DNA of 64,000 bases from Labilibaculum sp. DW002 (GCF_029029525.1 NZ_JAKJSC010000001.1:2392987-2456986), one strand, 5' to 3'. Positions 25,146 to 34,165 are shown, counted from the stretch's first letter. The notes: a model not told the origin generated them from the sequence alone. Program-made: numbers and translations.

Positions 25146-26855
25146 TTAGTTTGGAACGACATAAAAACCTGTATTTTCCATTTGTTCAATTTTAGCCTCT
25201 TTGGCCCCTGATCTGCTCAACCAAAAATCTTCTTCTGAGCTCATTAAATTCTCTGTGTTTCCTTCATCCAAATCACAAGTGTAGGTTCCGCCAATTTCCA
25301 AGTTATTCGACTTACTGTGCACAGATCCATCATCATTGTAGGTAACATATCTAACAGTCAGTTTATAGTTGTCATTTTCATCAACATTCAGTACCTCCAT
25401 TTTACCGAGATTCCCATCTGAAGTACCATAAATGATTGTTGTTCCATTCCCCAAAACAACTCCTGATTGATTCGCAACTTGAATGTTTCCATTTTCTAAG
25501 CTTCTCATTTTGGTATCAATGGCATTTCGATCTAATGAGTTAAAAATTGAATTACTTGATGAGTTTGAATTAGAAGAAGCAGTATTGCCTTCTGTTTTCA
25601 CGAATTCAACACGTCTGTTATTGGCTTTCCCTTCGCTGGTGTTGTTATTGTCAATAGGTTTACTTTCTCCAAATCCAGCATAGCTTAATCGGTTGGAAGA
25701 GATTCCCATCTGAATCAATTTCTCCATTACCACCTTAGCTCTTGCTTCAGATAATCTTTTATTTGATGCATCATCCCCATCACTATCGGTATGTCCTTCA
25801 ATACTAAAGTTAAGGTCAGTTTGTTTCTGCATCAATTGAAATATTTTGTTTATGGCTCCCATGCTTTCAGGTTTAATTGTAGATTTTCCTGTGTCGAAAC
25901 GAATTCCATTGCAAATAATCTTACCATCTTGTAGAATACGATCGTAATATTTTACACCACCTTTAGCAATGCGAATGTTTTTTATGTATTTCTCGTAATC
26001 AGATGATGAATATTTTTCCATTTCAATCGTCAATCCTGTTGGATTACTTTCGTAATGAGGAATATTTATCAATCTGGTGTCATCCATATAAGCCTTTAGT
26101 TTACCTTTTGTAAAAGCAACTGATATATGACGCCAACCTCCAATATCATCTCTGTTTCCTCTATTTTTACCAGGATAATTAGCAGAACTTTCACCTAGCG
26201 TTAAGCTATTCACATATATGTATAATGTTTTATTGCTATCATTCCTTTGATTTTTTTTATCGAAAAAATTTATAAAATATCTTCCTGAGGATCCAGCACT
26301 AAAAAAAGCATCAAATTCAATCGTAAATACCTCTGGCAAATAGTCCTCTTTCGAATTTTTTAAATAAGGAACAATCGATCCATGCTCTATTGAATAGATA
26401 ACATTTTCACCATCTACTTGAGCGATCTCAACATTTCCTTCCTTTAAATCCCATCGGCTTGGAAATTCACCATTTTCTTCCATTATATTAGGACCATCCT
26501 CAAAAATGACCTTGTCACCAGGAACGAAATCAAATTTATTCCAAACCACATTTGGCTTATTTGGTTTTCTCGTTTCAATATTCTCTTTTGAATTAGAAGA
26601 ATTTTGATTCGCATTTTCAGCTGCTTCTTTCTTTGCTTCAGCTTCCTGTTTCTTTTTCTTCTTCTTCTTCTTACCAAAGAGACGTCCGAGACCTTCTTCT
26701 AATTTATCAAAGCCTTTATCAATTCCTTTTTCTATTTTTCTATTAGTTCGTTTTGTGCCTTGTTTTTTAGCAACTTTTTCGGGATCTACAATTTGTGCAT
26801 TTAGTATTGTAATACTTAGTGTAAATAATAAAGAAAGAAAGACTAGTTTTTTCAT
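25146..26855 (-). CDS. OmpA-family protein with LamG-like domain
   Basis: 569 residues. Signal peptide (1-20, ILNAQ), then a basic segment with eight Lys in a row (62-69) and a Lys/Glu/Asn linker. Residues ~108-300 look like a LamG/concanavalin-type jelly roll (FTIEFDAFFSAGSSGRYFIN; GWRHISVAFTKGKLKAYMD). Residues 310-420 are an OmpA C-terminal domain (IRFDTGKSTIKPES, IEGHTDSDG, NNRRVEF), which binds peptidoglycan. The last ~130 residues are a separate all-beta tail I cannot name. First gene of the envelope run, so it sets the 5' end; an inverted repeat (26881-26907) lies 25 bp before the ATG and a 13 bp direct repeat further upstream. Confidence 0.85.
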   Translation of the reverse strand: MKKLVFLSLLFTLSITILNAQIVDPEKVAKKQGTKRTNRKIEKGIDKGFDKLEEGLGRLFGKKKKKKKKQEAEAKKEAAENANQNSSNSKENIETRKPNKPNVVWNKFDFVPGDKVIFEDGPNIMEENGEFPSRWDLKEGNVEIAQVDGENVIYSIEHGSIVPYLKNSKEDYLPEVFTIEFDAFFSAGSSGRYFINFFDKKNQRNDSNKTLYIYVNSLTLGESSANYPGKNRGNRDDIGGWRHISVAFTKGKLKAYMDDTRLINIPHYESNPTGLTIEMEKYSSSDYEKYIKNIRIAKGGVKYYDRILQDGKIICNGIRFDTGKSTIKPESMGAINKIFQLMQKQTDLNFSIEGHTDSDGDDASNKRLSEARAKVVMEKLIQMGISSNRLSYAGFGESKPIDNNNTSEGKANNRRVEFVKTEGNTASSNSNSSSNSIFNSLDRNAIDTKMRSLENGNIQVANQSGVVLGNGTTIIYGTSDGNLGKMEVLNVDENDNYKLTVRYVTYNDDGSVHSKSNNLEIGGTYTCDLDEGNTENLMSSEEDFWLSRSGAKEAKIEQMENTGFYVVPN

Positions 26856-26880
26856 GAGTTCATTTTTTGGTTTTGATTAC

Positions 26881-26907
26881 AATGTAAATGTATGGCGGGT
26901 TTACATT
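26881..26907. repeat. Inverted repeat before the OmpA-like gene
   Basis: AATGTAAA (26881-26888) and TTTACATT (26900-26907), 8 bp arms 11 bp apart, 25 bp upstream of the OmpA-like ATG. It could be an operator or a 5' leader hairpin. Confidence 0.5.
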
Positions 26908-27173
26908 TTTAAATAGAAGCTATGTTTCAAACACAAGCATAGATGTTCCAAGCATTAACTATCAGCCTATTATGAGCCTCCAAATAAACAATAATCATTA
27001 AATCGGGAACATTTATTATATTCTATAAAATTCTCTAAATTTGAAATAAGGGAACAAGAATCCGCTCATCACCATCAACGCAACTCATTCAACAACTGCA
27101 CTTTAATGCGTATTAAGAATTAATTTATCAAGAAAATAATTAGCTATAAATAAGGAATGCTAAAAAGAAGTAT

Positions 27174-27207
27174 TACAAATGTTCCATCTAATTGTACAAA
27201 TGTTCCA
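27174..27207. repeat. 13 bp direct repeat in 21 bp register, operator-like
   Basis: TACAAATGTTCCA occurs at 27174-27186 and, identical, at 27195-27207. The start-to-start distance of 21 bp is two helical turns, the register in which AraC-type dimers bind direct half-sites (I1-I2 of the ara operon). The adjacent gene encodes a regulator with an AraC-type domain. Confidence 0.6.
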
Positions 27208-27415
27208 ATCACTAAATATCAAACAGTTACAAGAGTCACATTACAATTATCGCATAAGTAGGAGAAAATTGAAATTGCAAATTATCGACAGAAATCACTT
27301 TTACAAATAAAAATTAGTACTCGTATTCTTCTAAAATGAATTCCATATATAGAATCAAAAATCAACCTACTAATCCTTTTGAATAGGTAGCTAGCCATAA
27401 AATCAAGGCACAAAA

Positions 27416-27444
27416 AAAATGGCTCACGATAGGTGAGCCATTTT
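27416..27444 (-). terminator. Terminator of the hybrid regulator gene
   Basis: A perfect 12 bp stem (27416-27427 with 27433-27444), 5-base loop, with the plus-strand A-run before it giving the minus-strand T-tail. It lies 20 bp past the regulator stop and separates it from the envelope run. Confidence 0.85.
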
Positions 27445-27463
27445 AAATTAGTACATTTTTTTT

Positions 27464-30337
27464 CTAGCTATTAACTGTATGTTCTTTCATGTATTCAGAA
27501 GGAGTACAGCCTTGAATCTCTTTAAAACATTTCGAAAAATAGGAAGTATCATTAAAACCTGTTGAGTAACAAACTTCGCTAATACTTATTTCTGGTTTTA
27601 AGAGTAGTTCGGAAGCTAATTTAACGCGCTGAGTTCGAATAAATGCAGTTGCAGATAAACCAGTCAATGCCTTTAACTTACGATGCAATTGGGTTCTACT
27701 CATACACGTTAATTCGCAAAATTGATCGACAGAAAAATCAGGATCGGGTAAATGCTTCTCTAACACTTCTTGTAAGCAAGTGGCAAACTTTTCCTCTTCC
27801 GATTCGAAAACCAAGTTTAACGGATTTATTACCAATTCCTTTTGATATTTCTCTTGTAATTCTTTTCGAGTACTTATCAACCTTTCCACTTTAACCAACA
27901 AAGCCTGAGCATTAAATGGTTTCACAATATAATCATCAGCACCAGAATTTAAACCATCCAATTCATTATCATCTCCCACTTTAGCAGTTAATAAGATAAT
28001 CGGAATGTGATTGGTTTTATGGTCTGATTTTAAAGATGTACATAGCTCTACGCCACTAATATTAGGCATCATCACATCCGAAATAATTAAATCAGGAATA
28101 TAGTCAAATGCCATTTTTATTCCTATTTCCCCATCTTCGGCTTCTAAGACCTTGTATTTATGAACAAAGTAAGTTTTGATGTACTTTCTCATGTCAGGAT
28201 TATCCTCAACAATAAGAAGTACTGGAAGATCAGCTAATTTCTTTTCTGTTTCTACTTCCTTATTATTAGGCGCTTCTATAATTTCTTGAACAGGCCCTTG
28301 AACAATTGGAACTAATGATATTTCACTCGATTTAAAGTGTTCTTTTGTAGTTGGCAACACCAAGCTAAATTCGATTATTTGACTATTGGAACAACTTACT
28401 TTAATAGGAGCACGATATAGCGTACAAAGTTCTTTAACCAAAGACAATCCAATACCTGTTCCTTGCGTTTCATTTTCTCCTGCGCGATAAAAACGATCGA
28501 AAATATGCGACAATTCTTCATTTGTAAGTGTACAACCAGAATTACGAACTGCAATTTTTAAGTGATCGCTATAAGCGATAACATTTAGCTGAACCTCTCC
28601 ATTGCCAGGAACAAATTTAAAAGCATTTGAAAGTAAATTTGTAATGATAATTTCAACAATATTTCGATCGAACCAAACTTTTCCAGAATCATTAACCTCT
28701 AACTGGTAATTGATATTCTTCTCGGATGCTTGGTAGCTAAACGAATTTGATATCCCTTTCAATATGGTGGCCAAATCACCTTCTTGGGCTGAAATTTTAA
28801 ATTGTCCTGCATCAATCTTCGACAAACTCAACAATTGATCAACCAGAGATAACAAACGGTCTGAGTTTCTTAATATCAGACTTAAATCATTTCGATCATC
28901 ATCGCTTTCTGATTTTCTTAATTGCTTTTCAACTGGCCCTTTTATAAGCGTTAAAGGAGTTCTAAATTCGTGAGAGATACTACTAAAAAATTTCGATTTC
29001 ATTTTACTGATACTTTGCAATTCTCGCGTAACTCTTTGCTTGTTTTGGTATCGGTAGTAAAAAAATGCCGCTAAGCCTCCAAATAATAAAAGCAATACGC
29101 CAAATTGATTTCTTTGCATTTTCTTCGACTCACCAATCAATTGATTTCGAGTGTTAAGCAATTCAATTTGTTGTGTTTTTTTCTCCGATTGGTACTTGAA
29201 CTCCAAATCGTTAAGAACCTGTGAAGTCTCTGAATTGTATAGGGAATCGGTGTAAATTTTAGTTTGTAATAAAGAGTTACATGCCTCCTTATACCTTTCT
29301 GTTTCAGAATAAACATTGTAAAGCGTCTGATTACATAGAATTAAATTATCAAGAGAATGAATTTTTTCTGCAATCGCCCTTCCTTCCAACAAATTCTTTT
29401 CTGCCTCTTTATAGCGTTTTAATTTAGCGCAAGCAGTTCCATGATGAATTAAAATTGCACTCAAATATCGTTTGTCTTTTATCTCTCGCTGAATGCTTAA
29501 AGATCTTTCAAAATGAGAATAAGCCTCAGAATAGTTCTTTAATGACATATCAACTTGCCCAAGAAGTTGGTAACAAATCCCCTGACTCATAGGGTAGTTT
29601 CGTTTCTTGGCTAAATCTAAACACTTATGTATGTAATAATTAGCTGAATCGGTTTCATTAAGAAACATATATGCTTCTCCTACATTTCCATAACTCAACT
29701 CTAAATGAAAACTATTTTCGCTACTAATTCCATATTTTAGCGATTCCTTAAAATAGGAAAGTGCCTTTTTGTACTCTTTTTGTACCAAATAAATGTTGCC
29801 AATACCATTTTCGGCAATTGCTTTTCCATATAAATTATTACTGTATTTGGTACTGTTTATCGACGAAACAAAGTAGTTAATTGCTTCTTGATTTTGATCG
29901 GTTTTACGACAAACAACGCCCAACTCGTTATAAATACGTCCAATTTGATAATGATCTTCATTCTTATGAGAATAAGGCAAAGCTTTTTTATAATAATATT
30001 TAGCCGAATCGTAAACATGCTGGTACCTGTGATTCACGCCTAATCGGTAATAGATCTCAGGTAAATTTATACTGTCAATATCTACTTCTATTTTCTTTCT
30101 AAGAATTTCTAGGTAATCACCATATTCACTTTTGAATAGTTTTCGATTCCTTACAACCAATTTTATTGCTCTCTCAGAATCCTTAATTTCACCTTTCTCA
30201 AAAAGCAAATCTTGAATCTCAATTTTTAAACTATCTAGGTTCTTGTATTTAGGAACCTTCAACTTATCCTGTGAAAAAAGATTTCCCGAAAAGGATATGA
30301 ATAAAAAAACGAAAGAAAACTTCGCAAGAAAGTTCAT
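27464..30337 (-). CDS. Hybrid two-component regulator: TPR sensor, histidine kinase, receiver, AraC
   Basis: 957 residues from ATG 30337 (a signal peptide MNFLAKFSFVFLFISFSG follows; an upstream ATG at 30370 is less likely). A periplasmic part of about eight TPR-like repeats (to ~395) leads to one membrane helix (~411-430), HisKA with His456 in SHEFRTP, a HATPase domain (RNSG and GTGIGLSLV motifs), a receiver with Asp754 in ISDVMMPN, and a C-terminal AraC-type HTH (~855-950). One polypeptide thus senses, phosphorylates and binds DNA. TPR sensors in place of a beta-propeller suggest a protein or peptide signal rather than a glycan (inference). The likely target is the envelope run downstream, see the 27174 repeat. 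Confidence 0.93.
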   Translation of the reverse strand: MNFLAKFSFVFLFISFSGNLFSQDKLKVPKYKNLDSLKIEIQDLLFEKGEIKDSERAIKLVVRNRKLFKSEYGDYLEILRKKIEVDIDSINLPEIYYRLGVNHRYQHVYDSAKYYYKKALPYSHKNEDHYQIGRIYNELGVVCRKTDQNQEAINYFVSSINSTKYSNNLYGKAIAENGIGNIYLVQKEYKKALSYFKESLKYGISSENSFHLELSYGNVGEAYMFLNETDSANYYIHKCLDLAKKRNYPMSQGICYQLLGQVDMSLKNYSEAYSHFERSLSIQREIKDKRYLSAILIHHGTACAKLKRYKEAEKNLLEGRAIAEKIHSLDNLILCNQTLYNVYSETERYKEACNSLLQTKIYTDSLYNSETSQVLNDLEFKYQSEKKTQQIELLNTRNQLIGESKKMQRNQFGVLLLLFGGLAAFFYYRYQNKQRVTRELQSISKMKSKFFSSISHEFRTPLTLIKGPVEKQLRKSESDDDRNDLSLILRNSDRLLSLVDQLLSLSKIDAGQFKISAQEGDLATILKGISNSFSYQASEKNINYQLEVNDSGKVWFDRNIVEIIITNLLSNAFKFVPGNGEVQLNVIAYSDHLKIAVRNSGCTLTNEELSHIFDRFYRAGENETQGTGIGLSLVKELCTLYRAPIKVSCSNSQIIEFSLVLPTTKEHFKSSEISLVPIVQGPVQEIIEAPNNKEVETEKKLADLPVLLIVEDNPDMRKYIKTYFVHKYKVLEAEDGEIGIKMAFDYIPDLIISDVMMPNISGVELCTSLKSDHKTNHIPIILLTAKVGDDNELDGLNSGADDYIVKPFNAQALLVKVERLISTRKELQEKYQKELVINPLNLVFESEEEKFATCLQEVLEKHLPDPDFSVDQFCELTCMSRTQLHRKLKALTGLSATAFIRTQRVKLASELLLKPEISISEVCYSTGFNDTSYFSKCFKEIQGCTPSEYMKEHTVNS

Positions 30338-30779
30338 TATATTGTTAGTTAAATAAATAGTCATTAGCACAATAAAATAAATACATGAAAATCAAATGCA
30401 CACATCCCAACATCAATCACCACAAACAATCACAACGCATTATTAATTAACGAATTTATAACATTCAAAACGCAGATGCAAATAAACATTACAACTTAAC
30501 AAAACAATAATCTTAGTACCAGCACAAATATCACTTTAAAAGCTTCCATTAACCCACATTAAGTTAGCTTACATCTGATTTATCCATTCACTTGTAAAAC
30601 AAATTACAATTGCTGTAAGTAAGGAATACGAATAGGAACATCAACCTATTAAATAGTAAAAATCCTGAACTGGATCTCAAGTCAATTCCCCACAAACTTG
30701 CAATTTTTATTAGTATCTTTACAGTCCTTTACACAAACATTAATTAGCCTTGTAAATTAAAAGGCAAAAGGATTTTAGA
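30338..30779. other. Intergenic region, divergent genes
   Basis: About 440 bp between the divergent regulator and cysH genes. AT-rich; I find no -33/-7 pair with good spacing on either strand (TATCTTTA at 30714 is a lone partial match for cysH) and no repeat or RNA gene. Confidence 0.4.
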
Positions 30780-31445
30780 ATGGATTTTGAAAGCATAAAA
30801 AATAAATTACAACAGTACAAAGCGGAAGGAAAGAAGATGTTTACCACTTCATCTTTTCAATCACACAGTTTAGTATTGCTTCACATTATCAGCAGAATAG
30901 ACAATACAATTCCTGTGTACTCTATTAATACTGGATTTTTATTCCCAGAAACAATTCAATTTAAAGATCGAATTGCAGAAGAATTTGGCTTAAATATTAT
31001 TGATGCTAAATCATCGATACCGAAAGCACAACAAAAAGATGCAAAAGGCAATTTTCTTTTCACATCTGACCCTGACTATTGCTGCTTCCTAAATAAGGTG
31101 CAACCTTTAGATGGTGTTTTAGCAGATCATGATGTCTGGATTAATGGCGTTAGAGCCGATCAATCTGCTGTGCGAAAAGCGATGGAAATTGAACAAGCTG
31201 CCCCGCACGATGTGATTCGTTTTCACCCGATGTTAGATTGGAGTAAACAAGAAATTTACAAATACATTAAAGAGCATAACTTACCTCGTCATCCGCTTGA
31301 AGCTAAAGGCTACGATAGTATCGGTTGTGAACCGTGTACCCGAAAAATGATTTTGGGTGATGATCGTTCGGCCAGATGGTTTGGGATGAAAAAAACCGAA
31401 TGTGGTTTAAATACCGATTTGGTTGTTAAAAAGGATAAAAAATAA
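30780..31445 (+). CDS. cysH: Phosphoadenylyl/adenylyl-sulfate reductase (APS-type)
   Basis: 221 residues, PAPS reductase family (PF01507). Cysteine pairs C101-C102 and C183-EP-C186 are the four ligands of the [4Fe-4S] cluster that marks APS-type reductases; Cys208 near the C-terminus (ECGL) is the catalytic thiol. The residue after ECGL is Asn where His is usual. The enzyme reduces APS to sulfite using thioredoxin in assimilatory sulfate reduction. The usual neighbours (cysD, cysN, sulfite reductase) are not next to it; the following gene is an SDR protein 36 bp downstream. Start is the ATG at 30780, which begins at the same place as homologues. Confidence 0.9.
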   Translation: MDFESIKNKLQQYKAEGKKMFTTSSFQSHSLVLLHIISRIDNTIPVYSINTGFLFPETIQFKDRIAEEFGLNIIDAKSSIPKAQQKDAKGNFLFTSDPDYCCFLNKVQPLDGVLADHDVWINGVRADQSAVRKAMEIEQAAPHDVIRFHPMLDWSKQEIYKYIKEHNLPRHPLEAKGYDSIGCEPCTRKMILGDDRSARWFGMKKTECGLNTDLVVKKDKK

Positions 31446-31481
31446 ATTTAGATCGCGAGTCGAAATTAAAATACACACACA

Positions 31482-32399
31482 ATGAGAGTATTAGTAACAG
31501 GTGGTGCGGGATACATTGGAACCGAGCTATGCATAAAATTGAACCAGAATCCTGAAGTGAAAGAAATTATTGTACTCGATAATTTGCATCAGGCTAATTT
31601 CAATTTGTTTTTACACTCACAAATAAAACCTGGCAAATTAACCTTTGTAAAGGGAGAACTTTTAGATTCAAGAACACTTGATAAAATTGTAAAAGATGTT
31701 GACGTGGTTTATCATCTTGCTGCTGAAAATACGGACAGCGATAAGCTTCATCACCTTCACGAACAGGTTAACAATTGGGGAACAGCCGAATTGGTATACG
31801 CTATTGAAGAAAGTAATGTAAAACAATTGGTTTATGTTAGTTCTACAGCTGTTTATGGGTATTCCGATGATGAATTTAATGTTTATACAAACCCAGAACC
31901 ATCAACTTCCTTAGGAAGCTCAAAATTAAGAGGCGAACAACATGTTGAACGCATTATGTCGAAAGTAAATACGCAAATTATTCGTTTGGGTAATGTTTTC
32001 GGATATGGTGTAAGCATGAACATGAAAGAAATTTTAAATAGCCTACTATTCGATTCCCATTTTGTTGGACGCATCTCTATTCATGGAAGTGGAAATCAAA
32101 AACGTCCTTTTATCTCTCTCGATAAAACAACAAATATATTGGCTAATTTATTGGGTGGAAAATTAGATTCTGGCGTGTACAACCTATCGGAACACAACAA
32201 ATCAATTATGGATCTAGTTGAGATAATGCAAACTCAAAATCCAGACATGGAAATGATTTTCACCAATCAACATTTGGAGTTACCTCAACAATTGATTGCT
32301 AAAGATGAAAGAATCATGAAATTATACGAAGGTGAAAATTTAGGTTTTGAAGAGGAACTTAATATCCTTAAAAAGCACTTTGCAGCTTCGAGCATATAA
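31482..32399 (+). CDS. Extended SDR (NAD-dependent epimerase/dehydratase-like), catalytic Tyr replaced
   Basis: 305 residues. Rossmann motif GGAGYIG (7-13), Asp33 for NAD ribose, and STAVYG (121-126) belong to the extended SDR family of UDP-sugar epimerases (PF01370). In the catalytic motif YxxxK the Lys148 is kept but the Tyr position is Leu144 (codon 31911-31913, TTA) in TSLGSSKLRGEQ. Without the Tyr, ordinary epimerase or dehydratase chemistry should fail, so it may bind NAD or sugar without catalysis, or use another residue. It follows cysH by 36 bp and ends in a shared terminator. Substrate unknown. Confidence 0.8.
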   Translation: MRVLVTGGAGYIGTELCIKLNQNPEVKEIIVLDNLHQANFNLFLHSQIKPGKLTFVKGELLDSRTLDKIVKDVDVVYHLAAENTDSDKLHHLHEQVNNWGTAELVYAIEESNVKQLVYVSSTAVYGYSDDEFNVYTNPEPSTSLGSSKLRGEQHVERIMSKVNTQIIRLGNVFGYGVSMNMKEILNSLLFDSHFVGRISIHGSGNQKRPFISLDKTTNILANLLGGKLDSGVYNLSEHNKSIMDLVEIMQTQNPDMEMIFTNQHLELPQQLIAKDERIMKLYEGENLGFEEELNILKKHFAASSI

Positions 32400-32429
32400 A
32401 ATTAGCATCTGACTTATAGTCATTCACAT

Positions 32430-32466
32430 AAAAAATCCTGATTCACTTACGAATCAGGATTTTTTT
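32430..32466. terminator. Bidirectional terminator
   Basis: A perfect 15 bp stem (32430-32444 with 32451-32465), 6-base loop, flanked by A's and T's. It serves the SDR gene (plus) and the small lipoprotein gene (minus, stop at 32488). Confidence 0.9.
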
Positions 32467-32487
32467 ATAATATTTATGATCTCCAAA

Positions 32488-32919
32488 TCATTTAATCCTC
32501 TTATAAACAATACTCGATCCTAATTTGATTGTATTTTTATCGATAAATTCGACTTTAAATTCTTTACTCGTACCCAATCCATAAGTTGAAAACAAATCGC
32601 TACCTATCTTCTTTTCTGTTAACCTAAATTCAGAATTGGAAGACCTTTTAATTTTACTAACCAAAACATCACCAGGTTTCATAAAGAAATTCACATATTT
32701 ATTTTGGTTAATCTCAGTAATCTTACCAAGCAATGCGCCACTTTCCGTTTTATTAATCGATACTCTAATTCCATCTAACATCGATCTTCCTTGCAATTCC
32801 CAATTACCAACAAATTGATCTACAGGAATTTTTTTCATACTTTCAGTATCGCAAGATGAAAATACTAAACTAGCTATGATCACTAATAAAACCTTAAAAA
32901 ACTGATTGTTTTTTTTCAT
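32488..32919 (-). CDS. Small lipoprotein, lipocalin-like
   Basis: 143 residues with lipobox VFSSC (Cys23). The mature part begins VGNWELQGRS, then strand-rich sequence ending IKLGSSIVYKRIK, as in small bacterial lipocalin-like proteins; the resemblance is only to the general pattern. No named domain can be supported. It begins 20 bp after the AI-2E permease stop on the same strand and is probably co-transcribed with it. Confidence 0.55.
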   Translation of the reverse strand: MKKNNQFFKVLLVIIASLVFSSCDTESMKKIPVDQFVGNWELQGRSMLDGIRVSINKTESGALLGKITEINQNKYVNFFMKPGDVLVSKIKRSSNSEFRLTEKKIGSDLFSTYGLGTSKEFKVEFIDKNTIKLGSSIVYKRIK

Positions 32920-32939
32920 TTATATCCTTTTTGCAAATA

Positions 32940-34040
32940 TTAAATTTTCTCCGTCAATTTTTTAACGAATCGATATTTATTAAAAAACTCTTTTGCAATA
33001 ACACGAATCAATGTATAAGTGGGTATGGCTAAAACCATTCCCAAAATACCAGCCATGCTACCAGCCATAATGATTACAATAAATATCTCTAACGGATGTG
33101 CATTAACGCTATTTGAATAGATCAAAGGTTGAAACAAAATGTTATCGATTACCTGAACTACAGCAAACACAATAGCCATATACCCAAGCAATGGAAGAAT
33201 TTCAGCATAAAAATCAACATCTAAATTCGTAGCAATTCCAATGATCATACCAAAACATGCACCTATAATCGGGCCAATGTAAGGAATCACATTCATCATA
33301 CCAGCAAACAAACCAATAACAACAGCTGTTCCAAATGGCAAGCCTACAATGGTTAAGCCAATGGTTACCATGAACCCTACGAGAATTACTTCGAAAAACA
33401 AGCCGACAAAATAACGCATCAAAAGATTCTTAATCGACTCTAACACATGCATAACTCCTTCTTCGTGCTTAGCAGGAACCATAAGCACAACTCCACCAGT
33501 AAACAAACTACTGTCTTTCAGAAAAAAGAAGGTAATGAAAGAGATCGAAAACAGGGCAATAAATATATTTCCAAGCGTACCTGCAAGCGAACCAAAAATA
33601 GAAGAAACATCAGATATCTTCACAAATGATGTGATATTTTCGACTAAGACAGCTTTTAAATTAAAGGCTTCGCCATCGGCAGAATATTTTACAACTAAGC
33701 TTTCTAATTTCTGAATTGGCTCTTCTAAACTTTGAGCAGCAGCATTTACATCAATATTGGATAAATCCTGTGCCTGAGAGGCTACCATTGGTATAAATGT
33801 TCTGAAGAACATGATCATTATGAACCATAACAAAAGTAAGGTTACACCTGCCGACAAGGCAGACGGAACCTGCCATTTTTTAATTTTCAATCCATTCAGA
33901 AAATTAACAACCGGACGCCCAATAAAGGAAAGAACAACCGAAATTAAAACATAAGCTACAATATTACTGAAATACCAAAACAGAAGCCCCAATAAGATTA
34001 AACCAAGGGCGACAATAAAATATTTTCCTTTTTCATTCAT
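32940..34040 (-). CDS. AI-2E family transporter / permease
   Basis: 366 residues with about seven to eight membrane helices, of the AI-2E transporter family (PF01594, formerly PerM/UPF0118). The GMMNVIPYIGPIIGACFGMIIGI segment (about 249-271) and VVQVIDNILFQPLIYSNSVN (~295-314) are family hallmarks. Members include the autoinducer-2 exporter TqsA and Na+/H+ or small-molecule exporters; the substrate here is not known. A large soluble loop (~90-150) faces one side of the membrane. Confidence 0.9.
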   Translation of the reverse strand: MNEKGKYFIVALGLILLGLLFWYFSNIVAYVLISVVLSFIGRPVVNFLNGLKIKKWQVPSALSAGVTLLLLWFIMIMFFRTFIPMVASQAQDLSNIDVNAAAQSLEEPIQKLESLVVKYSADGEAFNLKAVLVENITSFVKISDVSSIFGSLAGTLGNIFIALFSISFITFFFLKDSSLFTGGVVLMVPAKHEEGVMHVLESIKNLLMRYFVGLFFEVILVGFMVTIGLTIVGLPFGTAVVIGLFAGMMNVIPYIGPIIGACFGMIIGIATNLDVDFYAEILPLLGYMAIVFAVVQVIDNILFQPLIYSNSVNAHPLEIFIVIIMAGSMAGILGMVLAIPTYTLIRVIAKEFFNKYRFVKKLTEKI

Positions 34041-34123
34041 AATTAGGCAAACAATTTTGTTTGTAAAATGTAGATTCTGTTTAAAAGTAAGAAATTTTAC
34101 GGTATCAATAAACCAAAATAAAA

Positions 34124-34147
34124 AAAGGCTTTCTTTCGAAAGCCTTT
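34124..34147 (-). terminator. Terminator of lon
   Basis: A perfect 10 bp stem (34124-34133 with 34138-34147), 4-base loop, with an A-run on its left giving the minus-strand T-tail. It lies 18 bp past the lon stop. Confidence 0.8.
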
Positions 34148-34165
34148 CCTTAATTTTTCAATCCA

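Larger units (their letters stand above)
26856..27415. other. Regulatory region upstream of the envelope gene run
   Basis: About 560 bp without a gene between the regulator's terminator and the OmpA-like gene. It holds a 13 bp direct repeat in a 21 bp register (27174-27207), further partial copies of its core (AAATGTTCC inverted at 27006-27014, ATGTTCCA at 26943-26950) and an inverted repeat (26881-26907). No classical TTTG / TAnnTTTG promoter pair found, which would suit an activator-dependent promoter. Confidence 0.5.
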
